Assembly: GCA_903904635.1 (NCBI GenBank)
Contig: CAIVDH010000163.1
Span: forward strand, 1-5,368
Direction: 5' to 3'
DNA length: 5,368 nucleotides
Source of the DNA: an uncultured Burkholderiales bacterium
GTDB lineage: Bacteria; Pseudomonadota; Gammaproteobacteria; Burkholderiales; Burkholderiaceae_D
Position numbers and translations under genes: made by a program. Below, in pieces: positions 1 to 5,368 of the stretch. Within the stretch, counting starts at the first letter, position 1; each line of letters opens with the position of its first letter. The notes under the pieces were generated by a model that saw nothing but the letters and a program-made list of their open reading frames with translations, made no database searches and was not told where the DNA came from.

Positions 1-4
1 AAAA

Positions 5-418
5 TCAAGAACAAAGCAAGCGTATTTCTTCCGGCACTGGCAACGCACGAATACCACCGCCCTCTTTGTCAGCCGCAAAAATTCTCACTTCTTTGCAATT
101 CATGATTTCATCATCACCACGCATGATGCGATAACTTTGCACAAAACTTTTATTGCGCCATTCCGTAATGCTGGTATGAATCGCTAGTATGTCACCATAG
201 CTTGCAGTTTTCAGGAAGCTGGCCTGCGTATCAACTAATGGCGTACCTATCATGCCCATGGTCTTGGCAGTCTCATGCCAGGGCGGCACACCACACGCAA
301 CAAAAAAATTACGCGAGGCGGCGTCTATCCACCGAAAGAAATTTGGAAACCAGACTATGCGCGCCGGATCACAATCGCCGAATTCCACCTTCACCTGATA
401 CACCACTGTTTTATTCAT
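5..418 (-). CDS. Acyl-CoA thioesterase, 4-hydroxybenzoyl-CoA thioesterase family (hotdog fold)
   Basis: Complete 137-aa cytosolic hotdog-fold enzyme, the usual length for this family, predicted to hydrolyse an aromatic acyl-CoA to the free acid and CoA. Residues 12-18 read EFGDCDP, and the second Asp (D17) matches the catalytic Asp17 of the Pseudomonas CBS3 4-hydroxybenzoyl-CoA thioesterase. From memory, much of the CBS3 sequence lines up without gaps over the first 90 residues: IVW at 21-23, DAASRN at 32-37, PPW at 45-47, TASY at 71-74, and EWRNKSFVQ at 86-94, whose R88 and K90 fall where CBS3 has its CoA-contacting basic residues. One oddity is Arg at position 20, where CBS3 has Gly, directly after the catalytic segment. 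The gene is last of a three-gene minus-strand cluster, 17 bases after the iorB-like stop. Its ribosome site is weak (AGG three bases before ATG), so translational coupling is plausible. The family call is strong. The true acyl group is inferred, and arylacetyl-CoA from the neighbouring oxidoreductase is the obvious candidate. Confidence 0.9.
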   Translation of the reverse strand: MNKTVVYQVKVEFGDCDPARIVWFPNFFRWIDAASRNFFVACGVPPWHETAKTMGMIGTPLVDTQASFLKTASYGDILAIHTSITEWRNKSFVQSYRIMRGDDEIMNCKEVRIFAADKEGGGIRALPVPEEIRLLCS

Positions 419-435
419 AAGCCTGTTTGAAAGTT

Positions 436-2013
436 TTAATTTTTTGGTCGTGGTATCCAGCGTATAGGTTGCTCTTTAACTGGCCGCGCTGGCGCGCCTA
501 GCTTAATAAGCGTCTGATCCAGCGCACTGCCCGCTTCATCTTGTAGTGCCGCATCCCTCGCCAGCCTGATTGCTGCTGCACGAGCAGTCGCTATGCCAAA
601 TGCGGGATGCGCCAGATGATGCATCACATGTAGCAGATTTTCCTTACCGCGCAAATTAGTCGTGCCATAACCTTTAATCAAACGGCCGCATAGCGCCAGC
701 TCATAACCCAGCTGCCAGTCTTCCTGCAAACCTGCAATAACAGCATCGACCCATTGCGTAATCAATGCTTGTTCTTCTCTATATCGGCTACCGTATTTGC
801 GCACATGTTTCAGCGCCGCCAAACTACGCAAAGCCAGCATACCCATTACCGTATGTGATCCCAGCTTCAAAGGTAGGGCAAAAGGCTCTGCGCCACGCTG
901 CACGCGCTTGCGATCCCACGCCAGCAAATATTTTGCAATCGATAATGGCAAGAGCGCAGCAAACTCCGGCATACCCGGCTTGAAATGATCAAACACTTTG
1001 AGTAAATCGGTAGCTTGTGCTTTTGATTCTTGCCGCACTCGGCTAGAGCGCGAGGCGCGGCTTTTTAATTCAGCAACGCGGATGATGTCATCAAAGGCCA
1101 TCCACAACCCCATCCAGCGTGCCATCTCATTGGTGGCTGCATAAGCATGAGAAGCTGCTGAGTCAGCTTGCTGTTCTGCTTTTAAGACATGCGCCATGCG
1201 CGACAAATAGACTTCACCATACGCAGCATTTTGGTATTCACTCACACGTGCATGCGCCAGTTTCAGCATGGTATGAATTTCTATCGGGTAGTGATCAAAT
1301 TTTGATGGCGCTGCGCTTGCCGTGGCAATATCCCTGACCAGTTGCTGAACTTGATTAAGCGGCACGCTCGCTTGTTGCATGAACTGCCATGCTGCTTCAA
1401 ATCCGGCCACACTGGCTGCAACGCCGCGCCCGCCTTGCTTGACTACCTTGAGATAGGCATCTTTAGGAAACGGAAACAAACCACAACCGGCAATCGCACC
1501 CAACATCACGGCGCTAACGATGGTGCCGTGTTGATGCGCAATCGCCTGCATATCAAACACATGATGCGCGCGGCAGGCAGACTGCACAATTTGTAGTAAC
1601 GCAGCCGTATCCAATCGACCATCACCGATAGCCGACCGTTCAGTTGTAGTCAGTGTGCGTGCGTTGGAGCTGATGATGAGCGTGCGCTCAGGAGAAGGCA
1701 GTCCATTGCTCGCGCAGCGTGCGGTCTCCAGCAATTCAGAAGAAATCACCGCATCCAATGCGCCCGGTATCGGATTAAGACTAAAGACTGGCTTGCGAAC
1801 ACCAAGTTCCGCTAAAGGCAATGGATAGACTTCTATGAAATAAGTGGTGGCCCCTGTGCGCTGCGCCACACCCGGTATGGATGTACTTTGCGCCGCATAG
1901 CCTGCCGTGTGCGCCACCTCAACCAGCCACTGCGTGAGCACGCCGCCGCCCTCACCGCCTAGCGCGCAGATCAACAGTGAAATAGGCTGGGTATGAGAAT
2001 TTATTTGCTGCAT
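436..2013 (-). CDS. iorB: Indolepyruvate oxidoreductase subunit beta (IorB-like) with C-terminal DUF6537-like domain
   Basis: Predicted beta subunit of a 2-oxoacid:ferredoxin oxidoreductase that, with the IorA-like protein encoded just upstream, converts aryl-2-oxoacids plus CoA to arylacetyl-CoA and CO2 in the cytosol. Numbered from the preferred Met, residues about 10-210 form a POR-gamma-type domain: a glycine-rich loop GGEGGG at 19-24, the conserved IPGVAQRTG at 46-54, and a GRGVAASVAGFEAA-type segment near 195-208. Residues about 230-515 are an additional alpha-helical region with KGYGTTNLRGKE at 447-458, which resembles the DUF6537 domain of proteobacterial indolepyruvate oxidoreductases. 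Archaeal IorB proteins lack this tail and are only about 200 aa. The frame is open back to an ATG at 2080-2082, but that start would overlap iorA by 59 bases and add a 23-residue leader with no family resemblance. The ATG at 2011-2013, 10 bases after the iorA stop, is preferred. It has only a weak GGGA-like ribosome site, consistent with coupling. The exact keto acid is not determined by sequence. Confidence 0.87.
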   Translation of the reverse strand: MQQINSHTQPISLLICALGGEGGGVLTQWLVEVAHTAGYAAQSTSIPGVAQRTGATTYFIEVYPLPLAELGVRKPVFSLNPIPGALDAVISSELLETARCASNGLPSPERTLIISSNARTLTTTERSAIGDGRLDTAALLQIVQSACRAHHVFDMQAIAHQHGTIVSAVMLGAIAGCGLFPFPKDAYLKVVKQGGRGVAASVAGFEAAWQFMQQASVPLNQVQQLVRDIATASAAPSKFDHYPIEIHTMLKLAHARVSEYQNAAYGEVYLSRMAHVLKAEQQADSAASHAYAATNEMARWMGLWMAFDDIIRVAELKSRASRSSRVRQESKAQATDLLKVFDHFKPGMPEFAALLPLSIAKYLLAWDRKRVQRGAEPFALPLKLGSHTVMGMLALRSLAALKHVRKYGSRYREEQALITQWVDAVIAGLQEDWQLGYELALCGRLIKGYGTTNLRGKENLLHVMHHLAHPAFGIATARAAAIRLARDAALQDEAGSALDQTLIKLGAPARPVKEQPIRWIPRPKN

Positions 2014-2023
2014 CGTGTTCCCA

Positions 2024-4177
2024 TCAAGCCGGTTGTAAAAGCCGCAGCATGGTAGACCGCATGCTCGCAACCAATTGTTCATACCAGCGCGGATTTTGTA
2101 TGACTTCTACCCGATAAAAGCTTGGGCACAACGTAGCGGCATGGGCGTTTTCACCGCACAAACCGCAGCCTACACAGCCATCAATCACGGTCGCTACCGG
2201 ATCAACTTTTAATGGATCGGGATTATCTTTGAGTGTGAGTGTCGGGCAGCCTGATAATCGTATGCAGGCATGGTCACCATTACACACATCTTCATCCACA
2301 CCATATTTCACGCGCACCACTCGCTGGCCGCGCGCCAGCAAACTTGCCAGCCAGGGGCGAATACGCCGCTGTCGTTCCAACTGGCACTCGCCTTCGGCGA
2401 TGATCACTTTCAAACCTGAAAATTCTGTCGTAAGAGCTTCTTTCAATACCTGGCGCATATCGGCTACACGATATGCATGCACAGTTTTGATCCACTTAAC
2501 ACCGATACCTTCCAGCGTATTTTCTATGGTGCGGTTAGTGGCAGTCAGACTCATCAATTTATCCGTGACAGCAGATTTTATTTGCGCATCGGGTGTGGAA
2601 ATAATCTCTTGCGTGCCAGTCGCTGAGGTATAGCCATTTTTAAATATCAACAGCACTGCATCATCGCCATTGAATAATGCAGATTGCACACCTGTAAGTA
2701 AACCGTTATGCCAGAAGCCGCCATCACCCATAATGGACAGCACGCGCCGCTGCATCATAGGAGAAACGCCGGCGCGACTGGCCAGACTCATGCCATAGCC
2801 GAGTATGGAATGGCCAAAAGAAAAAGGCGCAAATGTCGCAAATGAATGGCAGCCGATATCAGCGGCAATATGCAAAGGCCCCAGTTCTTGCTGCGTCATT
2901 TTTAAAGCAGCAAATACAGGACGCTCAGGGCAGCCTACACAAAAACCCGGTGGGCGTGCAGGCAATGCCGCATCAAGTTTGATCGCACTATGATTGCGAC
3001 GTGCCACCGCCGCATTCAGCATCGTCTGCACAGGCGCAACATCTACCGCAGATAAATGCCGCGCAAAAAATTTTACTAACGCACCCATCACCACTTCCGC
3101 ATTCACTTCACCCACCGCAGGCAGCATATCCTTGCCATGCAGCGCAGTTTGCAAATCACGCCGGCGCAATGCGGTGGCGATTTCATGTTCTATATATTCA
3201 GGTGCGCCCTCTTCTATGATCAGTACTGCTTTTTTAGATTCAGCAAATGCGGCAATCTGATCCGGCACCAAAGGAAAACATACGTTCAACACAAGCAGCG
3301 GAATATCCGTATTGCCATATGCATCAGCAGCACCGAACTGCTGCAGCGATCGAATGAGCGCGTTATATAAACCACCTTGCACGATGATGCCTACATCGGC
3401 ATATTGTCCTGGATGGAGTTCATTGAGATTATTTTCGAGGATATAGCGCTGCGCAGCGGGAATGCGTTCAGTAATTTTAAGTTTTTCATGACCGAAGGTC
3501 ACAGGCGGATGCGCGAGCTTGGTGTAATCAAAACTGGCCGGTTCTTGCATCAGTGCGCGTGTCGAGATGGCTGGCTTTTTATTGTCCTTGCAAACAAAGC
3601 TGCCACGCACATGGCAAGCACGAATACGCAGCTCCATCATGGCCGGCATATTAGAGGCTTCCGATAAGGCAAACGCATGCTCAACCATGTCCACCATATT
3701 GCCCAGATCTGGACGTGGATCGAGCAGCAGCATGGTGGATTTCATCGCAAATGCATGCGTGCGTTCCTGCACGACGGATGCGCCTTCACCATAATCTTCG
3801 CCCACCACAATGAGTGTGCCGCCAGTCACGCCCGGTGAAGACAGATTAGCCAGTGCATCAGCAGCGACATTGGTGCCGACTATGGATTTCCAGGTAACCG
3901 CACCACGCAATGGGTAGTGTATGGATGCGCCCAGCATCGCCGCGGCAGAAGCTTCATTCGAGCAGGCCTCGACATGCACACCCAGCGTGCTCACATAATC
4001 ACGCGCCTGCACCATCACATCCAGCAAATGCGACACCGGCGCGCCCTGATAGCCGCCTATGTAGGCAACACCCGATTGCAACAAAGCTTTCGTAATGGCG
4101 AGTATGCCTTCGCCATGAAAAACTTCGCCATCGCCGAGCTTGAGCGATGCGATTTCTTCATTAAATGACACTTCCAT
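2024..4177 (-). CDS. iorA: Indolepyruvate ferredoxin oxidoreductase, alpha subunit (IorA-like, thiamine diphosphate and Fe-S enzyme)
   Basis: A 717-aa catalytic subunit of an arylpyruvate:ferredoxin oxidoreductase. It would bind thiamine diphosphate, decarboxylate the 2-oxoacid and feed electrons through Fe-S clusters to ferredoxin. Domains in order: a pyrimidine-binding POR-type domain at about 20-200 (GGYQGAPVSH at 41-50, NEASAAAMLGAS at 74-85); a transketolase-C-like middle region at about 255-370; the IorA signature FCVGCPERP at 412-420; DIGCHSF at 440-446; the diphosphate-binding motif with GDGG at 484-487 and NGYTSATG at 514-521; and a C-terminal ferredoxin-like domain at about 625-690. 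That last domain has C668, C671, C674 and C684-Pro as one cysteine set. The other set reads C632, D635, C638, C644-Pro, with Asp where classical IorA has Cys. The start is firm: GGAGG lies six bases before the ATG. It is the first gene of the minus-strand cluster. Family assignment is strong. Preference for indolepyruvate over phenylpyruvate or 4-hydroxyphenylpyruvate is not shown. Confidence 0.93.
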   Translation of the reverse strand: MEVSFNEEIASLKLGDGEVFHGEGILAITKALLQSGVAYIGGYQGAPVSHLLDVMVQARDYVSTLGVHVEACSNEASAAAMLGASIHYPLRGAVTWKSIVGTNVAADALANLSSPGVTGGTLIVVGEDYGEGASVVQERTHAFAMKSTMLLLDPRPDLGNMVDMVEHAFALSEASNMPAMMELRIRACHVRGSFVCKDNKKPAISTRALMQEPASFDYTKLAHPPVTFGHEKLKITERIPAAQRYILENNLNELHPGQYADVGIIVQGGLYNALIRSLQQFGAADAYGNTDIPLLVLNVCFPLVPDQIAAFAESKKAVLIIEEGAPEYIEHEIATALRRRDLQTALHGKDMLPAVGEVNAEVVMGALVKFFARHLSAVDVAPVQTMLNAAVARRNHSAIKLDAALPARPPGFCVGCPERPVFAALKMTQQELGPLHIAADIGCHSFATFAPFSFGHSILGYGMSLASRAGVSPMMQRRVLSIMGDGGFWHNGLLTGVQSALFNGDDAVLLIFKNGYTSATGTQEIISTPDAQIKSAVTDKLMSLTATNRTIENTLEGIGVKWIKTVHAYRVADMRQVLKEALTTEFSGLKVIIAEGECQLERQRRIRPWLASLLARGQRVVRVKYGVDEDVCNGDHACIRLSGCPTLTLKDNPDPLKVDPVATVIDGCVGCGLCGENAHAATLCPSFYRVEVIQNPRWYEQLVASMRSTMLRLLQPA

Positions 4178-4183
4178 GAATTT

Positions 4184-4188
4184 CCTCC
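4184..4188 (-). promoter_or_regulatory. Strong ribosome binding site of the iorA-like gene
   Basis: On the minus strand GGAGG is followed by a six-base spacer and then ATG at 4177-4175. This is a near-ideal Shine-Dalgarno arrangement and the only strong one in the cluster. The two downstream genes have weak sites and short gaps, as expected if they are translated by coupling from the same transcript. Confidence 0.85.
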
Positions 4189-4264
4189 AAGCGGTGGATG
4201 TTCCATGCGCGCAGAGTTTACGTCAAGGCAATAAAGCGCTGCGGGGGCAGGACATTTTTAGCGG

Positions 4265-4279
4265 TACTGAAAAACAGTA
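4265..4279. repeat. Short inverted repeat TACTG-N5-CAGTA
   Basis: Perfect 5-base arms flank an AAAAA centre, 88 to 102 bases upstream of the iorA-like start codon. It is too short, and too far from any gene end, to be a terminator. It may be an operator for the minus-strand cluster. No regulator family can be named from it. Confidence 0.3.
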
Positions 4280-4298
4280 AAGTTGCGACAAACGGTGC

Positions 4299-4308
4299 AC
4301 AATATTGT
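4299..4308. repeat. Perfect 10-base palindrome ACAATATTGT
   Basis: A perfect palindrome in the divergent region, partly overlapping the ATT-N11-AAT element. Its centre lies about 31.5 bases, or roughly three helical turns, from the centre of the inverted repeat at 4265-4279, so the two could be bound on the same DNA face. This is a positional observation only. Confidence 0.3.
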
Positions 4309-4320
4309 CATTTCGAGAAT
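4304..4320. promoter_or_regulatory. Candidate LysR-type operator (ATT-N11-AAT)
   Basis: The 17-base interrupted inverted repeat has arms ATTGTC and GAGAAT, pairing at 5 of 6 positions around a 5-base centre, which gives the T-N11-A layout typical of LysR-type regulator boxes. It sits near the middle of the divergent region, where such regulators usually bind. T-N11-A patterns arise readily in AT-rich DNA and no regulator gene lies in the window, so this is a low-confidence site. Confidence 0.25.
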
Positions 4321-4369
4321 TTAAATAATTAAAAATTTACTTATATTAATCAATGACTTAAATAACTGT

Positions 4370-4398
4370 TTGCATACTAGCGCCGCGGGCTATATCAT
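4370..4398 (+). promoter_or_regulatory. Candidate sigma-70-type promoter for the hydratase-like gene
   Basis: TTGCAT at 4370-4375 and TATCAT at 4393-4398 are separated by 17 bases. The -10 hexamer matches the consensus at 5 of 6 positions, but the -35 at only 3 of 6. The 50 bases just upstream of the -35 are 88% A/T, which could help as an UP element. Transcription would begin near 4405 and give a leader of about 50 bases. A second TATAAA at 4423-4428 has no good -35 partner. This is inference from consensus matching only. Confidence 0.35.
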
Positions 4399-4454
4399 TG
4401 GGTTTAAATTGTGACCAAGCAGTATAAAACCACTAATTAAACCGGATAAACGCC

Positions 4455-5297
4455 ATGTTAATGTCAACCAAAGCCAACCGTTACGCCCATCAGCTAATGA
4501 AAGCGCGCGCTTCCGGAGCTAGTATTCAGCCTCTGACCACCACCGGCAAAATCACCATTGAAGATGCCTATGAAATAGCTAAGTGCACGTTAGATAGCCG
4601 CATTGCTATGGGTGAAGTGCCTATAGGTCGCAAGATAGGTTTTAGCAACCGCAAAATGTGGCCACTTTATGGCACCAGCGCGCCGCTGACTGCACCCATC
4701 TGGGCACCGCTATTCGAATCCAGCGTCGAATTCGCGATGGACAACGTGGGGTTGCATAGCCTGAAAAAAGCGCAGCAACCAAGAATCGAACCTGAAATCG
4801 TCTTTAAACTTGCACGCACGCCCGAGGCGGATATCACGTTAGAAGGCATGGCCGATTGTCTGGAATGGATGGCGCATGGCTTTGAAGTGGTGGTGTCACC
4901 TTATCCGGACTGGAAGTTTGAGCCGGCTGATGCGATTGCCGCATTTGGTTTGCATCGCGCATTAATCGTTGGCGAGCCGAGATTGCTGTCATCGCAAACT
5001 CGCCGCAATCTGGCTCAAGTGCTGGGTTGTGCAACGGTTTCACTTTCTTGCTCTGATTCTAGCGGCACTTCACTGCGCGCGGCAGGTTTTGGATCAGACG
5101 TGTTGGATAGTCCGTTACATGCTTTGTGGAATCTGCATCAGCAACTACAAAATCAAACGACCTTTGCACAGCTGCAGGCCGGTGAATTAATCACCACCGG
5201 CAGCTGGACTGATGCGCTGCCGGTAAAACGTGGTGAGATCTGGTCTAGTGCGTTTTCTCAGATTAGTTTGGCGGGGTTGAATTTGTCGTTTAGTTGA
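4455..5297 (+). CDS. 2-keto-4-pentenoate hydratase / fumarylacetoacetate hydrolase-like superfamily protein
   Basis: A 280-aa soluble protein, close to the usual 260-270 aa of the MhpD/HpaH (2-oxo-4-enoate hydratase and oxalocrotonate decarboxylase) family. Family members use a divalent metal to hydrate or decarboxylate 2-oxo-alkenoates from aromatic meta-cleavage. Visible signatures are GRKIGFSN at 58-65 (family GxKIG), EPE at 112-114 and E144 in the position of the three metal-binding glutamates, AFGLH at 163-167, GFGSDVLDSPLHAL at 211-224, and AGELITTGSWTDALPVKRGE at 242-261. The family's Asp-rich FGxLxDDM-type segment is absent and replaced by YGTSAPLTAPIWAPL at 72-86, so the protein probably belongs to a divergent subgroup with an untested reaction. 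The first ATG is preferred because a GGA ribosome element ends eight bases upstream. A second ATG at 4461-4463 would shorten the protein by two residues. It is transcribed divergently from the iorA-like cluster. Superfamily membership is solid, but the substrate is unknown. Confidence 0.82.
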   Translation: MLMSTKANRYAHQLMKARASGASIQPLTTTGKITIEDAYEIAKCTLDSRIAMGEVPIGRKIGFSNRKMWPLYGTSAPLTAPIWAPLFESSVEFAMDNVGLHSLKKAQQPRIEPEIVFKLARTPEADITLEGMADCLEWMAHGFEVVVSPYPDWKFEPADAIAAFGLHRALIVGEPRLLSSQTRRNLAQVLGCATVSLSCSDSSGTSLRAAGFGSDVLDSPLHALWNLHQQLQNQTTFAQLQAGELITTGSWTDALPVKRGEIWSSAFSQISLAGLNLSFS

Positions 5298-5368
5298 GGT
5301 TAAAGATAAATTCAAATGTAATAGTATCTGCTCAATATAAAAAAATAGATAATTAACTTCGTTTTTTC
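5298..5368. other. AT-rich downstream flank without recognisable feature
   Basis: The 71 bases after the hydratase-like stop contain 15 G or C. I looked for a stem followed by a T run on the plus strand and found no convincing hairpin. The closing TTTTTT at 5362-5367 has no GC-rich stem before it within the window. The terminator, if any, may lie beyond the right edge. Confidence 0.5.

Larger units (their letters stand above)
4178..4454. other. Divergent intergenic region with AT-rich core
   Basis: These 277 bases separate the start codons of the minus-strand iorA-like cluster and the plus-strand hydratase-like gene, so control elements for both transcription units should lie here. Positions 4321-4370 contain only 6 G or C in 50 bases, against much more balanced composition in the genes. 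Such a tract may act as an UP element, a bent segment, or a binding region for nucleoid proteins. Short inverted repeats at 4265-4279, 4299-4308 and 4304-4320 are listed separately. No small coding gene or RNA structure is evident. Confidence 0.75.

Noticed and set aside
2229..2633. 134-aa open frame on the plus strand
   Set aside because: It lies wholly opposite the IorA ferredoxin and diphosphate-binding coding region, shows no recognisable domain, and is rich in residues expected from reading a real gene in the wrong frame.
3377..3667. 96-aa open frame on the plus strand inside the iorA-like gene
   Set aside because: It is antisense to well-conserved IorA sequence, with no family resemblance and no convincing ribosome site. 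Treated as a shadow frame.
4198..4226. TTGACG (minus strand, 4226-4221) as -35 of the iorA-like gene
   Set aside because: The hexamer is good, but the best -10 at 17 bases is GAACAT (3 of 6). It would also start transcription almost on top of the ribosome site, so I do not call it a promoter.
4290..4312. Possible sigma-54 (-24/-12) promoter around GGTGCAC
   Set aside because: There is no GC dinucleotide at the required distance from the GG, so the consensus fails.
4409..4428. TTGTGA and TATAAA as a plus-strand promoter pair
   Set aside because: The spacing is only 8 bases, far too short for a sigma-70 promoter.
4834..5043. 69-aa minus-strand open frame opposite the hydratase-like gene
   Set aside because: The opposite strand encodes conserved family motifs throughout, and this frame has low-complexity composition and no recognisable domain.
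5325..5350. Possible hairpin TATCT ... AGATA as terminator of the hydratase-like gene
   Set aside because: The stem is short and AT-only in effect, the loop is long, and no T run follows directly.

Overview
The window looks like a bacterial chromosome segment of moderate GC content. The proteins and layout suggest a proteobacterium, most likely a betaproteobacterium. That assignment rests on protein style (a split IorA/IorB with a DUF6537-like tail, and a 4-hydroxybenzoyl-CoA thioesterase close to the Pseudomonas CBS3 enzyme). It is inference; nothing in the window fixes the species. Four protein-coding genes fill almost all of it. I see no RNA gene, mobile element, CRISPR array or clear terminator.

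Positions 5-4177 hold a tight three-gene cluster on the minus strand, transcribed right to left. First is the alpha subunit of an indolepyruvate:ferredoxin oxidoreductase-type enzyme (iorA-like, 717 aa). Ten bases later comes its beta/gamma-type subunit with a large C-terminal extension (iorB-like, 525 aa from the preferred start). Seventeen bases after that is a small hotdog-fold acyl-CoA thioesterase (137 aa). The gaps are so short that one transcript is very likely. Positions 4178-4454 are a divergent intergenic region with an AT-rich core (88% A/T over 4321-4370). It carries a strong ribosome binding site for iorA, a plausible promoter for the rightward gene, and several short inverted repeats that could be operator sites. 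Positions 4455-5297 on the plus strand encode a 280-aa member of the 2-keto-4-pentenoate hydratase / fumarylacetoacetate hydrolase-like superfamily. The last 71 bases are AT-rich and show no recognisable feature.

Taken together, IorA/IorB would oxidatively decarboxylate an aryl-2-oxoacid (indolepyruvate, phenylpyruvate or 4-hydroxyphenylpyruvate) to the arylacetyl-CoA and pass electrons to a ferredoxin-like carrier. The co-transcribed thioesterase could then release the free arylacetic acid. For indolepyruvate this would be a CoA-dependent route to indole-3-acetate. The enzyme families are well recognised, but the substrate and the joint pathway are inference. The divergent hydratase-like protein fits an aromatic or keto-acid catabolic setting, but its substrate is unknown and it lacks an acidic motif expected of classical hydratases.
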